Source of the DNA: SAR202 cluster bacterium
GTDB taxonomy: Bacteria; Chloroflexota; Dehalococcoidia; SAR202; GCA-002694895
Direction of reading: 5' to 3'
NCBI GenBank assembly: GCA_009391605.1
Contig: VFGQ01000096.1
Location: 1 to 18,804, forward strand
Length of the DNA stretch: 18,804 bases
A program made the position numbers and the translations under genes. This document shows, in pieces, positions 1-8,201 of this stretch (position 1 is its first letter; every line of letters begins with the position of its first letter). The notes below the pieces were generated by a model, which was not told the DNA's origin, did no database searches, and was given only the letters and a program-made list of their open reading frames with translations.

Positions 1-6
1 GTTGTA

Positions 7-34
7 TTGAAAGAATTATTATAAAACATATAGT
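7..34 (+). promoter_or_regulatory. Possible promoter of the DUF3090/SCO1664 pair
   Basis: A TTGAAA box (7-12) and a TATAGT box (29-34) are separated by 16 nt. The -10 box ends 10 nt before the ATG at 45, so any transcript would have almost no 5' leader. No Shine-Dalgarno sequence precedes the ATG. In DNA this AT-rich such matches arise by chance, and a gene just upstream of the window could instead drive transcription into this pair. Confidence 0.3.
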
Positions 35-44
35 ATAAAGTACA

Positions 45-569
45 ATGGTAAATTTTGATAATGAATTAAATAAAGTTGAATATATTGAGACTATGACATC
101 CGGGGAACCAGGCAATCGTATATTCAGTATTGAATTATACACATCTCAAAAATCATATAAAATTTTTGTTGAAAAAGAACAACTAATATCTATCAGTGAA
201 TATATTATTAGAAATTTATATAGCATCAATATCTCTGATTCAAATGAAGAAAATAAACATGATATCGATTATATTGATGAAGAAATTAAATCTAACAATA
301 TACAAATTGAAATTCAAAACAACAATAAAATATTCATTTTATATTTCAGAGAAGAAACAGAAACAGAAATATTTAACAAATTAAAAATTAATTTAAATTT
401 TAATCAGGCATTACTTTTTGCAAAATCAACTTTGAAATTAGCATCTCAAGGCCGACCTTTATGCAAATTATGCTATCGGCCTATGAATAAAAATGATAAA
501 TCTGATTCCGATTCTAACATTTGTATAAATTGCCCAAGAAAAAATGGGCATTATAAACAAAAAAACTAA
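45..569 (+). CDS. DUF3090 family zinc-ribbon protein
   Basis: This 174-residue protein matches what I know of the DUF3090 (TIGR03847) family. It has the N-terminal GEPGNRIF motif (residues 20-27), the EKEQL segment (43-47), and a C-terminal GRPLCKLC...CINCPRKNGH block with Cys140, Cys143, Cys160 and Cys163. That block looks like a small zinc-binding ribbon. No catalytic motif is visible and there is no signal peptide or membrane segment, so it is probably cytosolic. The middle (residues about 60-110) is acidic, Asn-rich and poorly conserved-looking. The family is known in Actinobacteria and Chloroflexi as part of a trio with SCO1664-like proteins and a phosphomutase-like protein. Its stop codon lies 1 nt before the best start of the next gene, so the two are almost certainly co-transcribed. 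Function is unknown. The ATG at 45 gives the expected N-terminus. Confidence 0.85.
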   Translation: MVNFDNELNKVEYIETMTSGEPGNRIFSIELYTSQKSYKIFVEKEQLISISEYIIRNLYSINISDSNEENKHDIDYIDEEIKSNNIQIEIQNNNKIFILYFREETETEIFNKLKINLNFNQALLFAKSTLKLASQGRPLCKLCYRPMNKNDKSDSDSNICINCPRKNGHYKQKN

Positions 570-570
570 A

Positions 571-1329
571 ATGAATTCCAAACATAATCTGAATATAACA
601 ATTATTCATGAAGATCCTTTTAATCATTTTGAATCAGAAAAATTTTCATACACATTAAATAAAAAAATAAAAAATATTTACAATTTACAACAAGGTACTA
701 ACAGTAATTTACTTCTTGAATTTTCAAATGAAGAATATGCAATCTACAAACCTGAATTAGGGGAAAGACCCTTATATGATTTTCCTTCAGGATGCCTTTA
801 CAAAAGAGAATATGCAAGTTATATTTTTTCTTTATTGCTAGGATGGCCAAATATTCCTCCAACATTTATAGTTAATATTGATCCTTATGGACATGGATCA
901 ATACAAAAGATAATTTTTAATAAAGGTTTGAATTATTTTGATTTATTAAAAATTAAAACCAATGATTTTTTTAAATTTGCTATATTTGATTACTTAATAA
1001 ACAATGCTGATAGAAAAGGAGGTCATTGTATTCTAGATGAAGAAAACAAATTATGGAGTATTGATCATGGTGTTACTTTTCATGAAATTTTCAAAGTCAG
1101 AACAGTTATGTTTGATGTTTGGGAGAAAATAATACCTGGCAATATTATAAAAGAAATAACAAAATTAAAATTAAAATTTATTAATGATAAAAATATACAA
1201 ACTTTATTTAAAGAGCTGCTTTCTAACAGCGAGATTAAAGCAATTACTGAAAGATTAGATCTAATTTTAGAAACAAAAAAACTACCCCCAATCAATCAAA
1301 ACGATAATATTCCATGGCCTTTAATATGA
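571..1329 (+). CDS. SCO1664 family protein (PI3/4-kinase-like fold)
   Basis: This 252-residue protein resembles the SCO1664 (TIGR03843) family, which has distant similarity to phosphatidylinositol 3/4-kinases. Visible family motifs, numbered from the ATG at 571, are YKPELGERPLYDFPSG (candidate nucleotide-contacting Lys60), KREYASY, LGWPNIPPT, the catalytic-loop-like NNADRKGGH (Asn145, Asp147, Lys149, His152), and SIDHGVTFH, where Asp165 could be the metal ligand. The layout is therefore that of an atypical kinase, but no substrate is known. An upstream in-frame ATG at 544 would overlap the DUF3090 gene by 26 nt. I prefer 571 because it follows the preceding stop after a single base, as expected for translational coupling. 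The gene converges on the IMPase-like gene with only 6 nt between the stop codons. Kinase activity is inference from fold motifs only. Confidence 0.82.
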   Translation: MNSKHNLNITIIHEDPFNHFESEKFSYTLNKKIKNIYNLQQGTNSNLLLEFSNEEYAIYKPELGERPLYDFPSGCLYKREYASYIFSLLLGWPNIPPTFIVNIDPYGHGSIQKIIFNKGLNYFDLLKIKTNDFFKFAIFDYLINNADRKGGHCILDEENKLWSIDHGVTFHEIFKVRTVMFDVWEKIIPGNIIKEITKLKLKFINDKNIQTLFKELLSNSEIKAITERLDLILETKKLPPINQNDNIPWPLI

Positions 1330-1335
1330 AAATTG

Positions 1336-2166
1336 TTATTCATTTATAAAAAATATATCAAACCCTATTCTGTAAGATTTTTTATCTATATTTTTATAAA
1401 TTTCATCCATACTTTTTAATTTATTCCATTTTTTATTATTCTTTTCGGTTTTGCTAATATAAATCGACTTATTTTGCTCAGAAAATATACCGATTAACGC
1501 TGCAACATCCCAAATTTTAGGATTATTACATAACAATGATTTTCCATTACCTAATATAACCATTGCCCCTTCATATGAAATACTTCCTAAATTTCTAAAA
1601 TCTTTTGATAAAAAATTTAATTTATTGTATTTTTTTATTAATTTTGTATTTGAGTATAAATAACCTGGAACAAACGAAATATTAGAATTCTCTTTAAATA
1701 AAAAATTACGATTATCTACTAAAATTCCAGTACTTTTAGACCAAGAAATACATTTGCCACCTATTTTTTCAACAGAAGGAATAAATAATGCTGATACTTC
1801 AGTTTGATAATTAAACACAAAAGATATTGAACTTCCGAAAACAGGAAGTCCATTTGAAAAATTTGTTGTTCCATCTAATGGGTCAATAATCCAAATCGGT
1901 TTCTTATAATCAATATTATTACTATTAATGTCTTCTTCAGATAAAACCTCATGATCAGGATAATATTTACTTATAATCCCTAATAACTTTTTATGTATAT
2001 TTAAATCAATTTCAGTAACTACTTCTTTGTTACCATCAGTATTATCTTTATACATTTTTTTATTAACTTTACTTACATTACCTAAAATATAAGAACCTGC
2101 AGTAAAAGCTAAATTCTGAGATAATTCTTGAATTTTACTAATATCTAAACTATTAAATCCTTCCAC
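1336..2166 (-). CDS. Inositol monophosphatase family protein
   Basis: A 276-residue Mg-dependent sugar or inositol phosphatase of the IMPase/FBPase/CysQ superfamily. The metal-binding set is complete: the LSEED segment (Glu77/Glu78), the DPLDGT box (Asp95 and Asp98, residues 95-100), and WDVAA (Asp220 at 219-223). EVVTEID (48-54) is the usual N-terminal strand motif. Length is normal for the family. The substrate cannot be read from sequence; inositol-1-phosphate, histidinol-phosphate, fructose-1,6-bisphosphate and PAP are all possible. The start is a GTG at 2166, preceded by a weak AGG about 8 nt upstream; the next in-frame Met is residue 38, which would cut into the domain. It is transcribed divergently from proBA and convergently with the SCO1664-family gene. 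It lacks a signal peptide, so it is cytosolic. Confidence 0.88.
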   Translation of the reverse strand: MEGFNSLDISKIQELSQNLAFTAGSYILGNVSKVNKKMYKDNTDGNKEVVTEIDLNIHKKLLGIISKYYPDHEVLSEEDINSNNIDYKKPIWIIDPLDGTTNFSNGLPVFGSSISFVFNYQTEVSALFIPSVEKIGGKCISWSKSTGILVDNRNFLFKENSNISFVPGYLYSNTKLIKKYNKLNFLSKDFRNLGSISYEGAMVILGNGKSLLCNNPKIWDVAALIGIFSEQNKSIYISKTEKNNKKWNKLKSMDEIYKNIDKKSYRIGFDIFFINE

Positions 2167-2193
2167 TACATACCTAGTAAGCTAATAATATAA

Positions 2194-2222
2194 AATATAC
2201 ACTTATTTTCAATAATAGACAA
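2194..2222 (-). promoter_or_regulatory. Predicted promoter of the IMPase gene
   Basis: On the minus strand a TTGTCT box (2217-2222) and a TATATT box (2194-2199) are separated by exactly 17 nt. Expected transcription would start near 2187, about 20 nt before the GTG start. The -35 box overlaps the candidate -35 box of the opposing proBA promoter. Confidence 0.45.
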
Positions 2223-2244
2223 AATCATCATTTTATTATATTTA
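2216..2244 (+). promoter_or_regulatory. Predicted promoter of proBA
   Basis: A TAGACA box (2216-2221, 5 of 6 matches to TTGACA) is followed by AT-rich sequence offering TATATT (2237-2242, 15-nt spacer) or TATTTA (2239-2244, 17-nt spacer) as the -10. Either places the transcription start only a few nucleotides before the proB ATG at 2255. No Shine-Dalgarno is present. Confidence 0.4.
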
Positions 2245-2254
2245 AATAATTAAC

Positions 2255-3388
2255 ATGAAATATAAAAGAATAGTAATTAAAATTGGAACTTCACTCATCA
2301 CTGAGAAAGATGGGGATTTAAATTATAAATTTATTTCTAATCTTTCTGAAGTTTGTAAAAAGTTAATAGAATTAAATTATGAAATAGTACTTATCTCCTC
2401 AGGTGCTGTAGGTGCTGGTATGCAATTAATTAATAAAAAACTAATTGATAATATAAATCAAAAACAAACTTCAGTTAAACAAGTACTTGCATCTTTAGGA
2501 CAGCCATATCTTATGAAACATTATCAAGAAATATTCGAAAAATTAAATATAAAAACTTCTCAAATATTATTAACAAGAAAAGAAATCACAGAAGATAAAT
2601 CAACTTATTTAAATATTAAAAATACAATTGAAAAATTAATTGAATTTAAAATTATTCCAATAATTAATGAAAATGATGTTGTATCTACTGAAGAACTTGA
2701 AGGTGAAAAGTTCGGTGATAATGATACTTTATCTTCATTTGTAAGTAATATGATTGATGCAAATCTACTAATAATCTTAAGCTCTATCGAAGGTTTGTTT
2801 ACTACCGATCCTAATCTATACCCACAAAGTGCTAAACTTATCTCAGAAATAAAAAATGTTGGTATTCAGGATATTGATTCATTGGGTGGCCCAACTGCAA
2901 ATAACCTTGGGACTGGGGGAATGAATGCAAAATTAAAAGCAATTGAATTAGCGTCTGTATCTGGAACAGATGTAATAATTGCCAGCGGGAAAAATCCTGA
3001 TAATATATTAAAAATTATAAATGGTGAAAAAATTGGGACTTTTTTTCCTGCAAAATTAAAAATAATAGAAAGAAAGAAAAGATGGTTGTTAAATAATATG
3101 TCCAGATCTAAATCTTTAACTGTAGATGAGGGAGCTAAAAATGCAATTTTACAAAAAAATACCAGTCTTCTTCCTCCAGGTATAATATCTGTATCAGGGT
3201 CTTTTAAAGCAGGTGAAGTAGTATGTATATTAGATAAAGCAAAACAACTTATCGCATGCGGAATTACTAGTTACTCTAATAAAGAAATAAATAAAATTAA
3301 AGGAAAACAATCTAAAGATATAATTAATAAACTAGGCTATATACACACCGAAGAAATTATACATAAAAATAATTTAGTAAATTTATAA
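2255..3388 (+). CDS. proB: Glutamate 5-kinase
   Basis: ATP-dependent phosphorylation of L-glutamate to gamma-glutamyl phosphate, the committed step of proline synthesis, in the cytosol. The 377-residue length fits a two-domain enzyme. An amino-acid kinase domain covers about residues 4-260, with KIGTSL (9-14), the SSGAVGAG glycine loop (48-55), PIINENDVVS (135-144), FGDNDTLS (153-160) and GTGGM (219-223). A C-terminal PUA domain (about 285-365) includes LLPPGI and GSFKAGEVV. The feedback-sensitive long form with PUA is the common bacterial type. It is followed after 17 nt by proA, so the pair forms the classic operon; proC is not in this window. No Shine-Dalgarno sequence precedes the ATG, and the predicted promoter leaves almost no leader. 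Confidence 0.97.
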   Translation: MKYKRIVIKIGTSLITEKDGDLNYKFISNLSEVCKKLIELNYEIVLISSGAVGAGMQLINKKLIDNINQKQTSVKQVLASLGQPYLMKHYQEIFEKLNIKTSQILLTRKEITEDKSTYLNIKNTIEKLIEFKIIPIINENDVVSTEELEGEKFGDNDTLSSFVSNMIDANLLIILSSIEGLFTTDPNLYPQSAKLISEIKNVGIQDIDSLGGPTANNLGTGGMNAKLKAIELASVSGTDVIIASGKNPDNILKIINGEKIGTFFPAKLKIIERKKRWLLNNMSRSKSLTVDEGAKNAILQKNTSLLPPGIISVSGSFKAGEVVCILDKAKQLIACGITSYSNKEINKIKGKQSKDIINKLGYIHTEEIIHKNNLVNL

Positions 3389-3405
3389 TTGCCAAAAAAT
3401 ATATT

Positions 3406-4677
3406 ATGAAAAAACAAGATTTAATTAACTTAACTAAAAAAACACATAAAGCATCACAAATACTTAGTAATTTCAGTACCGAAGATAAAAATAAATTACT
3501 AAAGCTTATTCATAGCAATATAAATAAAAATAAAAATAATATCTTAGAAAATAATCAAATTGATGTCCAAAATTCAAAGGATATGAAAAAGGATTTTGCA
3601 TTTATTGACAGACTAACTTTAACAGAACATAAAATCGAACTTATGCTAAATGGAATAGAAAACATAATTTCATTAAATGACCCTGTAGGCAAAATTATTG
3701 AAGATAAAATATTAGATAATGAGATGAATTTAAAAAAAATTACTGTTCCATTAGGCGTTATAGGTGTAATTTACGAAAGCAGGCCAGATATAACTACAGA
3801 TATATCGAGCTTATGTATAAAATCAGGTAATGCAGTAATCCTAAAAGGCGGAAAAGAATCAATAAATACTAATATATGCCTTACTACAATCATCAAGCAA
3901 TCTCTAAAAGAATTTGGAACAGATGATAATTTTGTTAATTTAATTGAATCAACTGATAGAAAAATAACAAAAGAATTTCTTCAACTTAATGATTACATTG
4001 ATCTAATGATACCCAGAGGTGGGGAAAGTTTAGTTAAAATGGTTGGAAAAGAAGCTAAAATGCCTTCAATTACCGGAGGTATTGGAGTGACCCATATATA
4101 CATAGATCATTCAGCAGATATAGATAAAGCCATATCTGTAGTATTAAATTCTAAAGTTTCCAAACCAAGCGTGTGTAATGCACTAGATACATTACTTATA
4201 CATTCCAAAATTCTACCTACTTTTTTGCCCCTTGTGATAAAAAGTTTATCAGAATCAAATGTGGAAATAAGATGTGATTCGAAATCTTATAATGAAATAA
4301 AAAAATATAATTACAATAAAGTATTAAAATCATCAAAAAGTGATTGGGGAAAAGAATTTTTAGATCTGATCTTATCAATAAAATGTGTATATTCTATTGA
4401 AGAAGCCATATCTCATATATACGATCATGGATCTGGGCATACTGATGGCATTATCTCAGAATCAAAAAATAGTATTAAAACTTTTGTTAATAATATTGAT
4501 TCGGCTGCTATTATGGTAAATGCTAGCACTCAATTTAATGACGGGGGAGAATTTGGACTTGGTGCAGAAGTTGCAATAAGTACTAACAAATATGGTGCAA
4601 GAGGACCTATGGGCCTCGAAAACTTATGTAGCTATAAATGGATTTTGACCGGAAAGGGAAATATAAGGATAAGGTAA
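3406..4677 (+). CDS. proA: Gamma-glutamyl phosphate reductase
   Basis: NADPH-dependent reduction of gamma-glutamyl phosphate to glutamate-5-semialdehyde, the second step of proline synthesis. The 423-residue protein is full length. Family signatures are VPLGVIGVIYESRPDIT (114-130) in the nucleotide-binding domain, LKGGKES (146-152), the catalytic cysteine in SKPSVCNALD (Cys257), DHGSGHTDGI, and GLGAEVAIST leading into GARGPMGLENL near the C-terminus. In the GGIGVTH stretch (224-230) the position usually occupied by Cys is Thr; this is not the catalytic cysteine. It forms an operon with proB. Its stop codon lies 2 nt from the rpoD stop on the other strand, leaving no room for a separate terminator between them. 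Confidence 0.97.
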   Translation: MKKQDLINLTKKTHKASQILSNFSTEDKNKLLKLIHSNINKNKNNILENNQIDVQNSKDMKKDFAFIDRLTLTEHKIELMLNGIENIISLNDPVGKIIEDKILDNEMNLKKITVPLGVIGVIYESRPDITTDISSLCIKSGNAVILKGGKESINTNICLTTIIKQSLKEFGTDDNFVNLIESTDRKITKEFLQLNDYIDLMIPRGGESLVKMVGKEAKMPSITGGIGVTHIYIDHSADIDKAISVVLNSKVSKPSVCNALDTLLIHSKILPTFLPLVIKSLSESNVEIRCDSKSYNEIKKYNYNKVLKSSKSDWGKEFLDLILSIKCVYSIEEAISHIYDHGSGHTDGIISESKNSIKTFVNNIDSAAIMVNASTQFNDGGEFGLGAEVAISTNKYGARGPMGLENLCSYKWILTGKGNIRIR

Positions 4678-4679
4678 TT

Positions 4680-6254
4680 TTAATCCAAAAAATCTCTTAA
4701 TTTTTTAGATCTCATTGGATGACGTAATTTACGTAAAGCCTTTGCTTCAATTTGTCTTATCCTTTCTCTTGTAACACCAAAATCTTTACCCACTTCTTCC
4801 AAAGTTCTGCTTCTTCCATCTTCTAATCCAAAACGTAATTGCAAAACTTTTGCTTCTCTTTCACTTAAAGTTTCTAATACATCTTCTACTTGTTCTTTTA
4901 ATAATTGATGAGAAGCTGCATCTGCTGGTGCAATCGCTGTTCTATCTTCAATAAAATCACCCAAATCACTATCATCTTCTTCACCAACCGGAGTTTCAAG
5001 TGATACAGGTTCTTGTGATATTTTCAATATTTCACGTACTTTCTCTGGAGTAACTTCCATTTCTTTTGCTATTTCTTCGCTGGAAGGATCTCTTCCAAAT
5101 TCCTGCACTAATTTCCTGCTTGTTCTTAATAATTTATTAATTGTTTCAACCATATGTACAGGTATTCTTATTGTTCTGGCTTGATCAGCAATTGCTCTTG
5201 TTATTGCTTGCCTAATCCACCATGTAGCATAAGTACTAAATTTATATCCTTTTCTATAATCAAATTTTTCAACAGCTCTTATTAATCCTATATTACCTTC
5301 TTGGATAAGATCTAATAAAGACATACCTCTCCCAATATATTTTTTAGCAACACTAACAACTAATCTTAAATTAGCTTCTGATAATAGCTTTTTACTATTA
5401 TTGGAAATTATTATTTTTTGAGAATAAAAATCAGCTAAATCTAATTTACTTTTATTCAATTTTTTAAATATTTCTCCATTTTTTAATGCTTTTTTTATTT
5501 CTTTATTAGATTGATATCCACTTAAAGTTTCATGAAAAAATGATGGAAGTAACCTCATAGCAGTTGAAGTTGTTCGTAATCTTTCACTCACTTCTGTAGG
5601 TTCAAGATTCATTGAATCTGCTAAATAATTAATCAATTCTTCATCTAATATATCAAAAACATATTTATTATATTTTTTTATTTGTCTTTTATCTAATAAT
5701 TCAGAATAATTTAATATCTGATTAACATGTAAGCCTGCTCTAGGGACTTTATAACCTATATTTTTTAATATTAATTCAAAAATTTTAAAATTATCTATTA
5801 TTTTTTCTAAGGCTATATTTGCTATAAATGTATCTGTTAAAGCTGCATCATTATTCAAAGTTGGATTTTGAGCAGTCTGATCTATAAACTCTCCTTCTTC
5901 CATAGATCGTGCTAATTCTCTTTCGTCTTTGGCAGTTAATAAACTAACTCGTCCTATTTCACGTAAATAAAGCCTCACAGGATCATCAATTATTTCAGGA
6001 GTATCATTAACTACATCATCAAGTAAAACTAATTCTCCTTCATTATTCAATCTATAAGCATCACCCATCTCGTCATTGATATTTTCAGAATTGTCATTCC
6101 TGGATTCTCTAGAAATTTTCAAACTCATAAAATCTTTAGCAATATCTTCCGGGTCATCACTAAATTCTTCCCTTTGCATCATATTTTTTTTAGCTGATTG
6201 AATAAAATTCACTAAAACAGAATCCTGTTCACTATTCCACATTTTATTTGACAT
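4680..6254 (-). CDS. rpoD: RNA polymerase primary sigma factor (sigma-70)
   Basis: The main sigma factor, directing RNA polymerase to housekeeping promoters. The 524 residues contain region 1.2 ([12 protein letters not shown], 91-102), a non-conserved region (about 123-285), and region 2 (286-365) with [30 protein letters not shown] and the -10-reading [10 protein letters not shown] helix. Region 3 (about 366-445) includes [13 protein letters not shown], and region 4 (450-515) ends with the helix-turn-helix [20 protein letters not shown] (484-503). The N-terminal 90 residues are acidic and do not look like a typical region 1.1. The gene is 23 nt downstream of dnaG on the same strand, the conserved primase-sigma operon order. 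A weak AGG sits 7 nt before the ATG. The conserved region 2.4 and 4.2 helices support standard TATAAT/TTGACA promoter recognition in this genome. Confidence 0.97.
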   Translation of the reverse strand: MSNKMWNSEQDSVLVNFIQSAKKNMMQREEFSDDPEDIAKDFMSLKISRESRNDNSENINDEMGDAYRLNNEGELVLLDDVVNDTPEIIDDPVRLYLREIGRVSLLTAKDERELARSMEEGEFIDQTAQNPTLNNDAALTDTFIANIALEKIIDNFKIFELILKNIGYKVPRAGLHVNQILNYSELLDKRQIKKYNKYVFDILDEELINYLADSMNLEPTEVSERLRTTSTAMRLLPSFFHETLSGYQSNKEIKKALKNGEIFKKLNKSKLDLADFYSQKIIISNNSKKLLSEANLRLVVSVAKKYIGRGMSLLDLIQEGNIGLIRAVEKFDYRKGYKFSTYATWWIRQAITRAIADQARTIRIPVHMVETINKLLRTSRKLVQEFGRDPSSEEIAKEMEVTPEKVREILKISQEPVSLETPVGEEDDSDLGDFIEDRTAIAPADAASHQLLKEQVEDVLETLSEREAKVLQLRFGLEDGRSRTLEEVGKDFGVTRERIRQIEAKALRKLRHPMRSKKLRDFLD

Positions 6255-6277
6255 ATAAAAACCTAATTTGAATTATA

Positions 6278-8083
6278 TTAATATATTTTTTTGATAGTAG
6301 TATTATCTAAAATCTTAATACGATTTTCTGTTTTATTAATCTCATCAATATTTTCTTGATAATCTAACATTAAGGTCACATTTTTTGCTATCAAGTATTC
6401 CCTTTCTATATCATTCTTACATTGTGATATAACATTAATTAACTTTTCATTATCATAAAATATTAATTTATCAGATTGAAAATAATTTATTTCATTATAT
6501 AAATTTTCTTCAATTTTATTTTCATTTTCAATTGAATTATCTTCTTTAGACCATTTATATAAAATCTGCTTACAAATTGTATCATCAATCATCTCAATAT
6601 CCCAATCAATAAACAGGTCTTTATTTAAATTCTTATTAGATAAAACTATTCCTGTTAAATATTCTGATAAAATTGTTAACCTATTCTTGTCATCTGGAAT
6701 AGTCTGAAAACTATTAAAAGAATTTTCTTTTAATTTAAACAATCTGTTTGAATTATCATTAAATCTTTTTGTTTTTGAATCAAATCCAGCCTTAATTCGT
6801 TCTTCTGAAACATTTAATTCTTTACTTAACATTGATACATATTGATCCTGAATATAAGGATTTTTTTCTTTAGATATAAATGGTCTTATAATTTCTTCAA
6901 TAAGTTCTTTGCCTTCAGCAGTAGATGAATCAAATTTGTTTGAAAGTGATTCAATTAAATATTCTACAATCGGACTTGCATTTAATATACTTTCTTTCCA
7001 CTTCTCTGGAGAATTTCTAATAAAATCATCAGGATCTGAATTGTCAGGTAAAGTAACAATACGAAGCATAAAAGTCTTCTTTATTGATTTATTAGTAATA
7101 CCAACAGGTAATTCTTTGTTATTTGATTTAAAGACTCCCCAGCTTTTATCCAAAGCATTTAAAGTTGCTTCTGAACCTGCTTGATCTGAATCCAAAGCAA
7201 TAACTACACTGTCAGAAATATCTGAAATTTTATTTGCCTGATATATAGTTATTGCTGTCCCCATTGAAGCAATAACATTTTTAAATCCAAACTGATGGGC
7301 AGTAATAACATCTGTATAACCTTCTACTAAAACGCATTCATCTTCGTCTCGAATATTTTCTGCAGCTTGATCTAATCCATATAACACAGAACCCTTATCA
7401 AATAATAGATTTTTTTTAGTATTAATATATTTTGGATTTTTATCAGACATGATTCTTCCTCCAAATCCTAATACATTATCTTTTAATTCGATAATAGGAA
7501 AAATCAATCTTTCTGAGAAAAAATCTATCACATCTCCCGTGCTATTTTCAAATGCCAGACCAAAATCAATTATATTTTTAGATTCAATTCCATGACTGAT
7601 TAAATAATTATATAATTCATTTCCTTTTGGATTGTAACCCAAATTAAACTTCAAAGCTGATTCTTTTGTTATTCCTCTTTCTTTCAAATAATCTCTTGTC
7701 AAAACACCTTTGTCTGAAAATAAAGAATGTTTAAAAAAATTAACAGCTAGATTGTTAATTTTTCTAATTTCTTCTAAAATTTTACTTCTACTCAAATTAA
7801 ACGATTTGTCTGATATACCTAATTTTTTACTAAAATATTTTAATGACTCAATAAAAGATATATTTTCTTTTTTCATTAAAAAAGAAAATATATCTCCACC
7901 CACCGAACAAGCACCAAAACATCTCCATATATTTTTTTCAGGGTCGACAATAAAAGAAGGTGTGTTTTCATTATGAAATGGACACAAAGCTTTATAAAGT
8001 CTTCCTTGTCTTTTTAAATCTGCATGTTCAGAAACCAAGTCTAAAACTGAAATTTTATTTTTTATATCTGTTGTTAAACTCAT
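6278..8083 (-). CDS. dnaG: DNA primase
   Basis: Synthesises RNA primers for replication at the fork together with the replicative helicase. Residues are numbered from the ATG at 8083 (601 aa). The N-terminal CHC2-type zinc finger is CPFH (Cys34, His37) plus CFGAC (Cys55, Cys59), with an extra residue compared with the usual C-x2-C, followed by GGDIFSF. The catalytic core follows, with FSERLIFPI and VLGFGGR. The TOPRIM domain has VEGYTDV and ALDSDQAG as metal-binding motifs. The C-terminal third is divergent, as expected for a helicase-interaction domain. An in-frame TTG at 8092 would add three residues, but I prefer the ATG at 8083: a TATAAT box ending 13 nt upstream of it implies transcription starts near 8090, inside the longer version. 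It is the first gene of the dnaG-rpoD operon and divergent from ligA. Confidence 0.95.
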   Translation of the reverse strand: MSLTTDIKNKISVLDLVSEHADLKRQGRLYKALCPFHNENTPSFIVDPEKNIWRCFGACSVGGDIFSFLMKKENISFIESLKYFSKKLGISDKSFNLSRSKILEEIRKINNLAVNFFKHSLFSDKGVLTRDYLKERGITKESALKFNLGYNPKGNELYNYLISHGIESKNIIDFGLAFENSTGDVIDFFSERLIFPIIELKDNVLGFGGRIMSDKNPKYINTKKNLLFDKGSVLYGLDQAAENIRDEDECVLVEGYTDVITAHQFGFKNVIASMGTAITIYQANKISDISDSVVIALDSDQAGSEATLNALDKSWGVFKSNNKELPVGITNKSIKKTFMLRIVTLPDNSDPDDFIRNSPEKWKESILNASPIVEYLIESLSNKFDSSTAEGKELIEEIIRPFISKEKNPYIQDQYVSMLSKELNVSEERIKAGFDSKTKRFNDNSNRLFKLKENSFNSFQTIPDDKNRLTILSEYLTGIVLSNKNLNKDLFIDWDIEMIDDTICKQILYKWSKEDNSIENENKIEENLYNEINYFQSDKLIFYDNEKLINVISQCKNDIEREYLIAKNVTLMLDYQENIDEINKTENRIKILDNTTIKKIY

Positions 8084-8096
8084 CTTGATCAAAACG

Positions 8097-8102
8097 ATTA
8101 TA
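8097..8102 (-). promoter_or_regulatory. Predicted -10 box of the dnaG-rpoD operon
   Basis: A perfect TATAAT on the minus strand, 13 nt upstream of the dnaG ATG. No good -35 hexamer is found at 16-18 nt spacing. That position (about 8120-8125) coincides with the start of the inverted repeat at 8121-8157, so a bound regulator there could act on this promoter. The short implied leader has no Shine-Dalgarno site. Confidence 0.45.
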
Positions 8103-8120
8103 ATTTATATAAAAATAGCC

Positions 8121-8157
8121 TAGATATCTATTAATATTAAACATTAATAGATATCTA
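8121..8157. repeat. Perfect inverted repeat, 15-bp arms, 7-nt loop
   Basis: Left arm TAGATATCTATTAAT (8121-8135), loop of 7 nt (8136-8142), right arm ATTAATAGATATCTA (8143-8157), with no mismatch. Each arm also contains the self-complementary 10-mer TAGATATCTA, so there are two identical palindromic half-sites whose centres are 27 bp apart. It lies in the 137-bp gap between the divergent dnaG and ligA genes, over the -35 region of the dnaG promoter and about 45 bp upstream of the ligA -10 box. There is no following T-run in either direction to suggest a terminator. An operator for a dimeric regulator is the more natural reading, but no regulator is identified. Confidence 0.8.
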
Positions 8158-8201
8158 AAATATACAGGAAATATAGAATAATAAAATAAGTACTAAATTA
8201 C

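Noticed and set aside
544..570. Upstream ATG for the SCO1664-family gene, overlapping DUF3090
   Set aside because: It would add a Lys-rich stretch translated from DUF3090 coding sequence. The ATG at 571 sits right after the preceding stop and retains all conserved motifs.
8084..8092. TTG start giving dnaG three more residues
   Set aside because: An ATG lies at 8083 and the perfect TATAAT at 8097-8102 would start transcription near 8090, inside the longer version.
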